Source: an uncultured Clostridia bacterium (GTDB lineage Bacteria > Bacillota > Clostridia > Lachnospirales > CAG-274). From it: 64,000 nucleotides of DNA. Every line of letters begins with the position of its first letter. The stretch's first letter is position 1. The stretch covers positions 124,001 through 188,000 of the forward strand of contig CANRIS010000002.1 in NCBI GenBank assembly GCA_947630725.1, written 5' to 3'. Both the position numbers and the translations under genes were made by a program. A model generated the notes under the pieces. That model made no database searches. It saw only the letters and a program-made list of their open reading frames with translations, and had not been told where the DNA came from. Positions 16,933-24,864 of this stretch are shown here, piece after piece.

Positions 16933-18678
16933 TCAATGCTTCATTATTTTGCTTCTGTCAACATATGTGGTATGGAGCAGCTTATGAGCCCTCGGACTTC
17001 CGGGGTTTCCGAAATATTCGTCATAAAGCTGTTTCATAACGGGGCTTTCGTGAGATTTTCTGATTTTCAGGCTCTTGTCGGCGTCATAGAGTACCTTCGA
17101 GCGCAGACCCTTAAGATCCGTATAGTTTCTTACGCTGTCGCTCTGGACAGGCTGTCCGCCGCCGTTTATGCAGCCTCCGGGACAGGCCATTATCTCTACG
17201 AAGTCATATTCTCTTTCGCCCGACTTTATGCCCTCTATTATTTTTCTTGCGTTTGCAAGTCCCGATGCAACGGCAACCCTCACGCTCTTGTCGCCTATCT
17301 TATATACGGCCTCTTTGATGTCGTCGGTACCTCTGACCTCCTTGAAGTCCACCTTCTTTATGCTCTTGTCGAGAGTTGCTGCAGCCGTACGCAGAGCCGC
17401 CTCCATAACTCCTCCCGTGGCACCGAAAATAACTCCGCCGCCGCTGGCAATCTCAAATGGATCGTCAAAATCCTCATCGGCTATGTCACTGAACACTATG
17501 CCTGCGCCCTTTATCATCTTTGCAAGCTCTCTTGTCGTGAGCGATACGTCCACATCGGGATACCCCATAGCCTGCTGTTCTTCCCTCGTGACCTCAAATT
17601 TCTTTGCCGTACAGGGAATTATGCTGACAACAAACAGGTCCTTGGGAGAAATGCCGTTTTTCTGACAATAATAGGTTTTGAGTACAGCGCCGAACATCTG
17701 CTGAGGAGACTTGCAGGTAGAAAGATTGGGCATCATTTCGGGATAATAATGCTCCACAAACTTTACCCATCCGGGACAGCACGATGTAAACATAGGCAGC
17801 TTGCCTCTGCCCCCTACTCTTTCAATAAACTCGTGAGCCTCCTCCATAATCGTGAGATCGGCAGTTACATTCATATTGAATACCTTGTCCACTCCCAGCC
17901 TTCTTACAGAGGCTGCCATTTTGCCCTCCACGTCCGTGCCGACAGGCATATTGAAGCACTCTCCGAGAGTAGCTCTTATAGACGGAGCGGTAAAGAAAAC
18001 CACCTTTTTATTGGGATCCGAAATAGCCTCCCACACCTCGTCTATCTGGCTTTTTTCGTTCAGAGCGCCTACGGGACAGGCTACTATGCACTGACCACAG
18101 CCTACACAGGGCGAATCGTCAAGACTTTTTTCAAAGGCGCAGCCAACGTGAACGCCGTATCCTCTGTTTATAGGCCCTATAACGGACACCGACTGTACGT
18201 TTTTGCACGCTGCGACACATCTCATACACTGTATGCATTTGCTGTTGTCTCTTACTATATAAGGAGACTTGTCGTCAATGGGATAAAATTCGTCCTCTCC
18301 CTTAAAACGATCCTCGTCTACTCCATAGTCGAAGGACAGCTTCTGAAGTTCGCAGTTGTTTCCCCTCACGCAGGAGAGGCATTTTTTGTGATGGCTCGAA
18401 AGTATAAGCTCTATTGTGGTCTTTCTCGATGCTCTTACCTTAGCAGTGTTTGTAAACACCTCCATACCCTCCTCGACAGGGTATACACAGCTTGCCACAA
18501 GGCCGTTTCTTCCCTTTATTTCCACAACGCATACACGACAGGCGCCTATGCAGTTTACGTCCTTAAGATAGCACAATGACGGTATCTCTATATGCAGCTT
18601 TTTTGCAGCCTGTAATATAGTAGAACCGGCAGGTACCGTTACGGGAATATTATTTATTTTTAAATTTACCGTATCCAT
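16933..18678 (-). CDS. hydA: [FeFe]-hydrogenase catalytic subunit HydA
   Basis: The 581-residue protein reduces protons to H2 at an H-cluster. In order: an N-terminal [2Fe-2S] domain (CYLKDVNCIGACRVC), the His-Cys cluster domain (HHKKCLSC, NNCELQ), two [4Fe-4S] sites (CIQCMRCVAACK, CVGCGQCIVACPVG), then H-cluster motifs L1 TSCCPGW (about residue 298), L2 PCTAKKFE (about 354) and L3 MACPGGCINGGGQP (about 495). The layout matches the group A3 enzymes of trimeric NADH/ferredoxin-linked hydrogenases. It is the third gene of hydCBA, so the complex probably couples NADH and reduced ferredoxin to H2. All cluster ligands look present. The maturases HydEFG are not in this window. Confidence 0.96.
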   Translation of the reverse strand: MDTVNLKINNIPVTVPAGSTILQAAKKLHIEIPSLCYLKDVNCIGACRVCVVEIKGRNGLVASCVYPVEEGMEVFTNTAKVRASRKTTIELILSSHHKKCLSCVRGNNCELQKLSFDYGVDEDRFKGEDEFYPIDDKSPYIVRDNSKCIQCMRCVAACKNVQSVSVIGPINRGYGVHVGCAFEKSLDDSPCVGCGQCIVACPVGALNEKSQIDEVWEAISDPNKKVVFFTAPSIRATLGECFNMPVGTDVEGKMAASVRRLGVDKVFNMNVTADLTIMEEAHEFIERVGGRGKLPMFTSCCPGWVKFVEHYYPEMMPNLSTCKSPQQMFGAVLKTYYCQKNGISPKDLFVVSIIPCTAKKFEVTREEQQAMGYPDVDVSLTTRELAKMIKGAGIVFSDIADEDFDDPFEIASGGGVIFGATGGVMEAALRTAAATLDKSIKKVDFKEVRGTDDIKEAVYKIGDKSVRVAVASGLANARKIIEGIKSGEREYDFVEIMACPGGCINGGGQPVQSDSVRNYTDLKGLRSKVLYDADKSLKIRKSHESPVMKQLYDEYFGNPGSPRAHKLLHTTYVDRSKIMKH

Positions 18679-18715
18679 AAATTACCTCCTTATACCGATC
18701 TTCGGCCGATCGGCA

Positions 18716-20611
18716 TTATTTCTTCACTATTGCGTTAAACTTGCAGTTCTGAACGCACAGACCGCACTTGATGCATTTTTCCTTATCTATGACGTGAGGA
18801 GTCTTTACCTGACCGCTGATAGCCTTTGTGGGACAGTTTCTCGCGCAGAGAGTACAGCCCCTGCAAAGTCCGGGCATTATCTCATAATACATAAGCGACT
18901 TGCATACTCCTGCGGGACAGGTCTTGTCGTTTATATGCGCAAGATATTCGTCTCTGAAATATTTTACCGTGGAAAGCACGGGGTTGGGAGCCGACTGACC
19001 CAGAGCGCAGAGGGACGATGACTTCATATGGAGCGCAAGCTCCTCTATTTTTTCGAGATCCTCGGGTTCGCCGTTTCCCGATGTTATCTTTTCGAGAAAC
19101 TGCAAAAGCCTTCTTGTTCCTATACGGCAGGGAGTACATTTTCCGCAGGACTCGTCAACGGTAAATTCAAGATAAAACTTGGAAATATCCACCATACAGG
19201 TGTCCTCGTCAAGTATTATAAGTCCTCCCGAGCCCATCATGGAGCCAAGCGCAATAAGACTGTCATAATCTATGGGAGTATCTATGTGACAGGCAGGTAT
19301 ACAGCCGCCCGAGGGGCCTCCCGTCTGAGCCGCCTTGAATTTCTTTCCGTTCGGTATGCCTCCGCCTATCTCCTCTACGATCTCTCTGAGGGTAGTACCC
19401 ATAGGTACCTCCACAAGTCCTACGTTAGTTATCTTTCCTCCAAGAGCAAAAACCTTTGTTCCCTTTGAGGTCGCAGTACCTATGGACGAGAACCACTCCG
19501 AGCCTTTCAGTATGATCTGAGCTATGTTCGCATATGTCTCCACGTTATTGAGTACGGTAGGCTTTCCGAAAAGACCCTTTACCGCAGGGAAAGGCGGTCT
19601 CGGTCTCGGCTCGCCTCTGTGACCCTCTATGGAGGTCATAAGAGCCGTTTCTTCTCCGCAGACAAATGCGCCTGCGCCAAGTCTGATTTCTATGTCAAAG
19701 CAAAAATCCGTTCCGAAAATGTTTTCGCCCAGAAGTCCGTATTCCTTAGCCTGATTTACGGCTATCGAAAGTCTTTGCACCGCTATGGGATATTCCGCTC
19801 TGATATATACATATCCCTTGGAGGCTCCTATTGAATATCCTGCAATAGCCATAGCCTCTATAACGCTGTGGGGATCCCCCTCGAGGATCGAACGATCCAT
19901 AAACGCTCCCGGATCGCCCTCATCGGCGTTGCAGCAAACATACTTTATTTCTCCCTCGGCAGCCTTCGCAAAGGACCATTTTCTTCCCGTGGGAAATCCT
20001 CCGCCGCCTCTGCCTCTGAGACCCGACTTTGTTATTTCGTCTATAACTTCTTCCGGAGTCATTGACGTAAGCACCTTCGCAAGAGCCTGATAGCCGTCAG
20101 ACGCAATATACTCCTCTATGTTTTCGGGATTGATAACGCCGCAGTTTCTAAGCGCCACACGAAGCTGCTTTTTATAGAATCTCGTTTCGTTAAGTGAAAT
20201 TATGCTGCCGTCCTCGTGAACCGTCTCGGCGTACAAAAGCTCCTTGACTATGTTTCCGTTTTTAAGATGCTCCTCGGCTATCCTCCTTACGCCATCGGGG
20301 GTCACCTGACTGTAAAAACACCCCTCGGGATAGACTATCATAATGGGACCGAGGGCGCAAAGTCCGAAACAGCCTGTCCTTACGACATAAATTTCCTTTT
20401 CTATACCCAGTTGGGCAAGAGAGCTTTCGAGAGCCTCAACGACCTTTTTGGAGCCTGACGATGTGCAGCCCGTACCTCCGCACACAAGCACCTGCTTTCT
20501 GTAACCCGTCTTTTTTGAAAGCTCCTCTCCCTGCTCACTGACAACTCTCCTGACAAGCACAAGTTCTTCTTTGGCGGCTTTTATTTTGTTCAGTTCTTCA
20601 ATAGTCATCAT
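18716..20611 (-). CDS. hydB: NuoF-like flavoprotein subunit HydB of bifurcating-type hydrogenase
   Basis: The 631-residue protein has an N-terminal thioredoxin-like [2Fe-2S] domain (CGGTGCTSSG, CFGLCALGP), the NuoF core with the nucleotide/FMN-binding stretch GRGGGGFPTGRKW (about residue 200) and GAGAFVCGEETAL (about 318), the NuoF [4Fe-4S] site ESCGKCTPCRIGT (about 488), and two C-terminal ferredoxin clusters (CRGCTLCARNCP, CIKCGLCVQNC). It is the NAD(H)- and FMN-binding subunit where electron bifurcation or confurcation takes place. Its ATG overlaps the hydC stop (TAATG), so translation is coupled. The extra N- and C-terminal cluster domains set it apart from complex I NuoF. Confidence 0.96.
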   Translation of the reverse strand: MMTIEELNKIKAAKEELVLVRRVVSEQGEELSKKTGYRKQVLVCGGTGCTSSGSKKVVEALESSLAQLGIEKEIYVVRTGCFGLCALGPIMIVYPEGCFYSQVTPDGVRRIAEEHLKNGNIVKELLYAETVHEDGSIISLNETRFYKKQLRVALRNCGVINPENIEEYIASDGYQALAKVLTSMTPEEVIDEITKSGLRGRGGGGFPTGRKWSFAKAAEGEIKYVCCNADEGDPGAFMDRSILEGDPHSVIEAMAIAGYSIGASKGYVYIRAEYPIAVQRLSIAVNQAKEYGLLGENIFGTDFCFDIEIRLGAGAFVCGEETALMTSIEGHRGEPRPRPPFPAVKGLFGKPTVLNNVETYANIAQIILKGSEWFSSIGTATSKGTKVFALGGKITNVGLVEVPMGTTLREIVEEIGGGIPNGKKFKAAQTGGPSGGCIPACHIDTPIDYDSLIALGSMMGSGGLIILDEDTCMVDISKFYLEFTVDESCGKCTPCRIGTRRLLQFLEKITSGNGEPEDLEKIEELALHMKSSSLCALGQSAPNPVLSTVKYFRDEYLAHINDKTCPAGVCKSLMYYEIMPGLCRGCTLCARNCPTKAISGQVKTPHVIDKEKCIKCGLCVQNCKFNAIVKK

Positions 20612-21129
20612 TATTTATCACCGCCTTTTCTGCTTTTTTTGATATATGAATCAATAATGGAATCTACCTTATCGACCGTCATTTTTCCGTACACATCATC
20701 GTTTATCATCATTACGGGCGCAAGGCCGCAGGCTCCTATGCAGCGTGTGCAGTCAAGCGAAAAAAGTCGGTTTTCGGTACATTCTCCGCTCTTTATGCCA
20801 AGCTTGTTTTCGACTGCCTCAAGTATCTTGTCGGCTCCCTTTACATAGCAGGCCGTACCCAGACAGATGCTTATGCGGTTTTCTCCCTTTGGCACAAGAG
20901 AAAACTGCGAATAGAACGTAGCCACGCCATAAATTTCGGACATTGATATTCCCATTCCCTCGGAGATCATACTCTGCACCTCTATGGGCAGATAACCGTA
21001 TATCTCCTGAGCCTCCTGGAGAACAGGCATAAGTCCGCCCGGCTGATTTTTGTGCCTTTCAATAACCTCCTTAAGCTGATTTTCCTGCGCAGCCGTACCT
21101 GTAAAAGCGTATTTTGTCTTTGCCTCCAT
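20611..21129 (-). CDS. hydC: NuoE-like [2Fe-2S] subunit HydC
   Basis: The 172-residue thioredoxin-like protein has the four-cysteine [2Fe-2S] pattern of NuoE (CLGTACYVKGA and CTRCIGACGLAP) and the helical N-terminus of the family (QPGGLMPVLQEAQEIYGYLP). It hands electrons between HydB and HydA in the trimeric hydrogenase. It is the first gene of the operon, with AAGGAGG before the ATG. A consensus promoter lies 420 bp upstream, so the mRNA has an unusually long leader full of secondary structure. Confidence 0.95.
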   Translation of the reverse strand: MEAKTKYAFTGTAAQENQLKEVIERHKNQPGGLMPVLQEAQEIYGYLPIEVQSMISEGMGISMSEIYGVATFYSQFSLVPKGENRISICLGTACYVKGADKILEAVENKLGIKSGECTENRLFSLDCTRCIGACGLAPVMMINDDVYGKMTVDKVDSIIDSYIKKSRKGGDK

Positions 21130-21232
21130 ATATTACCTCCTTCTTAATTTTGCCTGTCCTTTTCCGATTCTTACGGATAAAAAAATTTTTTTAAAATTTT
21201 TTAAAATTACAAAAATTTATATGCCGTAATTT

Positions 21233-21343
21233 AACCGACAAGTAAGTCCCCCGCCTCTTTAGGCGGTGGGTACTTACTGTTGTGTTCGGTGGGAGATGCA
21301 AGCTCCCATCCGAATACAAAGGCTTCATCAGAAGCCGTCGGTT
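21233..21343. other. Four-way-junction (cloverleaf-like) element in the hydCBA leader
   Basis: A perfect 7-bp outer stem AACCGAC (21233-21239)/GTCGGTT (21337-21343) closes three hairpins: 21241-21278 (AGTAAGT and GCC-rich stem), 21285-21314 (TTCGG, GGGAG stem) and 21321-21336 (GGCTTC-ATCA-GAAGCC). It folds equally on either strand; in the minus sense it is part of the hyd leader. It is not a tRNA (no acceptor, anticodon or T-loop sequences). It could be a riboswitch-like RNA or the right-end/guide-RNA scaffold of a lost IS200/IS605 element. Confidence 0.6.
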
Positions 21344-21400
21344 ATGAGCGCGCAGCGTAAGCGGAGTGCGAATATCATTTAAGGACAGATACTTAAACGG

Positions 21401-21516
21401 CGCAGAAAAATGCCGCATAACAGATAGAAATTATTGTCCCTCGGCGAAAATAAAACAGTGTGTACGGTGGGGTCGGTCATTCGCCGAAGATAATCATATT
21501 CTGCGGTTTTTCTGCG
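21401..21516. other. Nested long inverted repeat in the hydCBA leader
   Basis: Four nested pairings line up on the same axis: CGCAGAAAAA/TTTTTCTGCG, CCGCA/TGCGG, ATTAT/ATAAT and TCGGCGAA/TTCGCCGA, leaving a 31-nt apical loop. On the plus strand TTTTGTTTTTTT follows (21517-21528), as at the end of a terminated small RNA. On the minus strand it is the first structure after the hyd promoter. Confidence 0.6.
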
Positions 21517-21551
21517 TTTTGTTTTTTTTATACACTTCTCTGACAAAAAAG

Positions 21552-21580
21552 ATTATACTATATGTATTTTTGTTTTTCAA
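21552..21580 (-). promoter_or_regulatory. Sigma-A promoter of hydCBA (TTGAAA-N17-TATAAT)
   Basis: TTGAAA (21575-21580) and TATAAT (21552-21557) with a 17-bp spacer; predicted start near 21545. No closer promoter to hydC stands out, so the leader is about 415 nt. Confidence 0.65.
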
Positions 21581-21661
21581 CACATAAATATCATTTTACA
21601 GCATTTTTATAATTTTTCTGTTATATTGAAACAGATTCGGCATATTTTTATGCATACAAAA

Positions 21662-21711
21662 CAAAAAGGGCAAATTTCCCTCAAAAATAATATCCCGTGA
21701 GAAATCTGCCC
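21662..21711 (-). terminator. Terminator downstream of spoIIIAH
   Basis: On the minus strand GGGCAGATTTC..GAAATTTGCCC is followed by TTTTTGTTTTG. It would end the spoIIIA transcript, including the structured element at 21828-21919, or a small RNA made from that region. Confidence 0.65.
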
Positions 21712-21827
21712 AAAAAAAGCCAAAATATCAGAATGTCAAAAAAGCAAATCCGCTTATACTTATAATATATAAGAAAAATTTTTGACAAATATATTATATG
21801 CAGCGTCGCAGACTCTAATCCGCAGGT

Positions 21828-21919
21828 GGTGTCCGAAAGATGTCGGATTGCCCGAAGGGCAACTTTTCCGTAAGGAAAAGCACTGAGCGCAAGCTTTGCC
21901 CGTCCGACAGTCCTACACC
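21828..21919. other. Second multi-hairpin junction element, 3' of spoIIIAH
   Basis: GGTGT (21828-21832)/ACACC (21915-21919) encloses TGTCGGA (21841-21847)/TCCGACA (21903-21909). Inside are three hairpins: TTGCCC-GAA-GGGCAA, CTTTTCC-GTAA-GGAAAAG and GCAA-GCT-TTGC. The plan, a 7-bp stem around three hairpins, is the same as at 21233-21343. It lies about 50 bases after the spoIIIAH stop and before the terminator. Function is unknown; a repeat element or processed 3' RNA are both possible. Confidence 0.55.
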
Positions 21920-21969
21920 CAAATAAAGCCGCTTACCTTTACAGGCATGCTCATTTTGATGAAAGCGTG

Positions 21970-22671
21970 TCAGCCCGTTTTTTCCTCTGTTTTCTTCATA
22001 GGCGTTATCCTTATATTTTTTACGTCTATGCCCGTCTTTCTTTTGACTATATCCTGTATTTGGGCTGTTTCTGCGCTTGTCAGCTCCTCCTTTGACACCA
22101 CAACGTCCACAGTGTCGTCGTCTATCCTTACATATACCTCTTTAAAGCCCTTCGCCTCTATCATGGATTCGGCGGCTGTCTCCTTTTCAATCCTTTTCTG
22201 TATTTCAAGCATACTGTCGGCGCACTCCTGCTTTTTTGCCGTATCCAGATTTTCGTTTGAAAGCATTTCGGTGAGTATTTCCTTTTCTTTGGCTCTGGCC
22301 TGCTCTCTGCCGAGCTTTGCCTGAATGAAATAAGACGAATCGTTTGACGTATTTACAAAAACGGCTTTTCCCGCTTCATCGCCTGCCGAAGCCTCGGCGC
22401 CGCCCTCCTCGCTCACAGCCGCTGCGCTGTCGGCGTTTGCCGATGCCGATATTGAATCGCTGTCATACTCTATGGCTATATCATCGTCATAGTATATGTC
22501 CCCTGCGGCCTCAAGCTCGTCATAGCCATAGTCCGCAAGCTCGCCGTCCTCATTGAACATAAGCTCATGGGGCTTAAGCGTTGTTTTGTCTATGTAGCTC
22601 AGGTATCCGGCAACAGCCACCATTGCCACAAGCGCCGTTATTATCATCTGATTTTTTTTTAAAACAAACAT
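21970..22671 (-). CDS. spoIIIAH: Stage III sporulation protein AH (SpoIIIAH-like)
   Basis: The 233-residue protein has a short N-terminus, one membrane segment (about residues 9-27), an acidic Ala/Ser/Asp linker (about 45-100) and a C-terminal helical/ring-building domain (about 110-228: SSYFIQAKLGREQARAKEKE, IDVKNIRITP) like YscJ/FliF. In B. subtilis it is a mother-cell protein whose extracellular domain docks with forespore SpoIIQ to form the channel between the two cells. It is the last gene of the operon, abutting spoIIIAG. A SpoIIQ-like partner is encoded divergently beyond spoIIIAA. Confidence 0.93.
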   Translation of the reverse strand: MFVLKKNQMIITALVAMVAVAGYLSYIDKTTLKPHELMFNEDGELADYGYDELEAAGDIYYDDDIAIEYDSDSISASANADSAAAVSEEGGAEASAGDEAGKAVFVNTSNDSSYFIQAKLGREQARAKEKEILTEMLSNENLDTAKKQECADSMLEIQKRIEKETAAESMIEAKGFKEVYVRIDDDTVDVVVSKEELTSAETAQIQDIVKRKTGIDVKNIRITPMKKTEEKTG

Positions 22672-23211
22672 TTAGCTACCTCCCATTTTTAAAACTTCTG
22701 TTTTGTTTGCCTCTATTCCGAAAAGCGCTGTGCATCCGTTTATCAAGCTGCTCCTTATCCGCACATTCCCTCCTCCTTCGCAGGTTATAAGCACTCCCTC
22801 GACCTCCGGGCAGCTTCTGTTAATAATATATGGCGAGTTCCCTTGGGATAGAAGTACTTTTGTTTCTTCTCTTTCCAGGTTCCCTCCCGTTCCTCCGCTG
22901 CTTTTTTCTCTCTGTGTGTCCTCAGCCAGTCTTTTTTCGCCTTCGTCCTTGAATGTTATCATAACCTTTATCCTGCCCACCCCCTCCACAACGCCGAATA
23001 TGCCTTCAAGCTCTCTTTCCATACTGCGCCTGTAGTCCTCCCGAATATCCTCCGAAGAAACCTCATCCTCCTCATTGTCGGGAGCCCTCTCATCTCCGCC
23101 GTCAATAACCCCGCCTATAAGAATAAAGCCTATCCCAACGGCAATAGCTATAAATATATTTATAAACGTCTTTTTGTCCTTTTTTTCAAAAAGTTCTTTC
23201 AGAAATCCCAT
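22672..23211 (-). CDS. spoIIIAG: Stage III sporulation protein AG
   Basis: The 179-residue protein has one N-terminal membrane segment (about residues 16-36), an acidic stretch and a ring-building-motif domain (VEGVGRIKVMITFKDEGE, EVEGVLITCEGGG) as in SpoIIIAG, which forms a large oligomeric ring in the outer forespore membrane as part of the SpoIIIA-SpoIIQ channel. It is directly adjacent to spoIIIAH with no intergenic base and 3 bp from spoIIIAF, so translation is tightly coupled. Confidence 0.93.
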   Translation of the reverse strand: MGFLKELFEKKDKKTFINIFIAIAVGIGFILIGGVIDGGDERAPDNEEDEVSSEDIREDYRRSMERELEGIFGVVEGVGRIKVMITFKDEGEKRLAEDTQREKSSGGTGGNLEREETKVLLSQGNSPYIINRSCPEVEGVLITCEGGGNVRIRSSLINGCTALFGIEANKTEVLKMGGS

Positions 23212-23214
23212 ATT

Positions 23215-23709
23215 TCACTCAACCTCTCCGCAGAAAAATATTTTATCCTCTCCCACACCGAATATTGCCGAAAGCTCTCCTTTAAGACCTGTCGGGTCTG
23301 CGCCGGGCTTTTGCCTGCCCCATATGCGTATCTCCTCCACATCAAAATCATCTCCCAGAACAGCCTCCGCCCTGACACCCGAAAAGCATTCTCCGCAGAG
23401 ACTCTCAGCCCTCTCCTCTATAAGTCTTTTGTGTTCTTTTTGGGCTATTTCAGCCCCCTCCTCAAAGCCCTCTGCGCTTATAAGCGCCCTGCCAAGCTCT
23501 GCGCTGCGGCTGTATATATGATCCTCCAGATCGCTGCTCCCCATGCGGAACAGTCCTTCAAAGGGGCTCAGCATAATTATTATAAAAACTATGCCTATGA
23601 ACATATCCACATAACTTCTGAAGCTGCCCTTCGGCACGGCAAGCCTTATAAGAGATGCAAAAACAACAAAATATCCTACGTTTTTTATATATCCGCATAT
23701 CCACCCCAC
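23215..23709 (-). CDS. spoIIIAF: Stage III sporulation protein AF
   Basis: The 164-residue protein has two N-terminal membrane helices (about residues 7-25 and 33-50) and a C-terminal soluble domain of about 100 residues with a ring-building-like fold (GDDFDVEEIRIWGRQ, GELSAIFGVGEDKI). This matches SpoIIIAF, a membrane component of the mother-cell part of the feeding channel. Its position between AE and AG is the canonical operon order. Confidence 0.9.
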   Translation of the reverse strand: MGWICGYIKNVGYFVVFASLIRLAVPKGSFRSYVDMFIGIVFIIIMLSPFEGLFRMGSSDLEDHIYSRSAELGRALISAEGFEEGAEIAQKEHKRLIEERAESLCGECFSGVRAEAVLGDDFDVEEIRIWGRQKPGADPTGLKGELSAIFGVGEDKIFFCGEVE

Positions 23710-23738
23710 GGCTTATCCCCTCCGTTAGACTTTATATC

Positions 23739-24851
23739 TCATACTGCGGCAAAGGCTGCAAAAACAAGCACCGAAAACATAAATACATACGAAACAAGAA
23801 ACATAAGCCCCAGTATGAGCATACTGCAGTCGCCTATGCCGTCCACAAGGCCCGCTATTCTCTTTCCGCACACAGGCTCTATTATGCCTGCGGTCAGCTT
23901 GAATGCCGCCGCCGCAATAAACACCCTCAGAACGGGCAGAGAGGCATACAGAGCCAGAAGAACGATAAAAACTATGCCTGCTCCGCTTTTTATGCTGCCC
24001 AGAACCAGCATTCCCGTATCTATACTTCCCTTTATTATGTCTCCTGCCACAGGCACCATCTCAACCATTGTCTTTGCGCCCTTTCCTATAAGACCGCCTC
24101 CCGTTTCGGATGCCAGTCTGTAAAGCCCCGTTATAAATGTAAATCCTACGGCGCAGACCTTTATAGCGGCGCTCACCGCCGACTGAAGTGTGTCCGACAG
24201 CTTTTCGAGCATTTTCTCCTCGGTCAGATTGTTTATAATACACATAATAAGGGCAAGCTTCATAAGCGGCACAACTATATATTCAATGCTGTTTGTGACG
24301 GCTCCCGAACAGCCTGCCACAATACCGCTGTAACAGACCGCCTGAGCAGGACCTCCGCCTGCCGTTATGAGAGCCGTCATAAGCGGCAGCCCGCCCATCA
24401 TAATGTTGCTTATGCCGCCGCAAAAATCCTCCGCCAGCCCTATAAGGGACATAAAAACGCCCATACCGGTTCCCACGATAAGTATGTAGCATACCGCAAA
24501 GCCCGTTTCGGCAGCGTCCTTGTCGCCGAACGAAAGCATAAGGTTGTTGAGAAACCCTCCCAGAACCGCCGTTATAAAAAGACCTCCGAGAGAAAACAAT
24601 ATGCCTCTGCTCTCCCCCAGCAGCCTGTCCTTAAAATACTCCTTGGCAAGCTCAAAAAAATCGCTGCCGTTTCCCGCTGCGGCGTTGTATACCATTGTTC
24701 TGAAATCCACCCTGACCCCTGTACTATCTGCGAAAACGCTCTCTATTTTTGAAAAATCATATTCCGACAGCCTGCCGTCAAGATCCTCGGCATATATGTC
24801 TGTTTTCATAAAAATACATAAAAACAAAAAAACCGCAAGTACCCTTTTCAT
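23739..24851 (-). CDS. spoIIIAE: Stage III sporulation protein AE
   Basis: The 370-residue protein has a cleavable signal-like N-terminus (MKRVLAVFLFLCIF..YAED), a soluble segment of about 70 residues, then seven or so membrane helices with small-residue-rich turns (GGLPLMTALITAGGG, VPVAGDIIKGSIDTG). It matches SpoIIIAE, a large multi-spanning protein, probably the core of the membrane channel complex, needed for late forespore gene expression. Length and order match the family. Confidence 0.93.
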   Translation of the reverse strand: MKRVLAVFLFLCIFMKTDIYAEDLDGRLSEYDFSKIESVFADSTGVRVDFRTMVYNAAAGNGSDFFELAKEYFKDRLLGESRGILFSLGGLFITAVLGGFLNNLMLSFGDKDAAETGFAVCYILIVGTGMGVFMSLIGLAEDFCGGISNIMMGGLPLMTALITAGGGPAQAVCYSGIVAGCSGAVTNSIEYIVVPLMKLALIMCIINNLTEEKMLEKLSDTLQSAVSAAIKVCAVGFTFITGLYRLASETGGGLIGKGAKTMVEMVPVAGDIIKGSIDTGMLVLGSIKSGAGIVFIVLLALYASLPVLRVFIAAAAFKLTAGIIEPVCGKRIAGLVDGIGDCSMLILGLMFLVSYVFMFSVLVFAAFAAV

Positions 24852-24864
24852 ATGTACTCCCTTT

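Noticed and set aside
16834-18579. 581-residue plus-strand ORF opposite hydA
   Set aside because: Mirror frame of the hydA coding strand; hydA carries every H-cluster motif, the antisense frame none.
21233-21343. tRNA gene (cloverleaf fold)
   Set aside because: The arms are too long, and there is no CCA-ready acceptor stem, anticodon loop pattern or TTCRANY T-loop.
21191-21418. 75-residue minus-strand ORF in the hyd leader
   Set aside because: It spans the four-way junction, has no ribosome binding site and ends in AT-rich leader. It may be a decayed transposase tail but is not supported as a gene.
23655-24752. 365-residue plus-strand ORF opposite spoIIIAE
   Set aside because: Shadow frame rich in His/Tyr/Arg without a start signal; spoIIIAE is certain.
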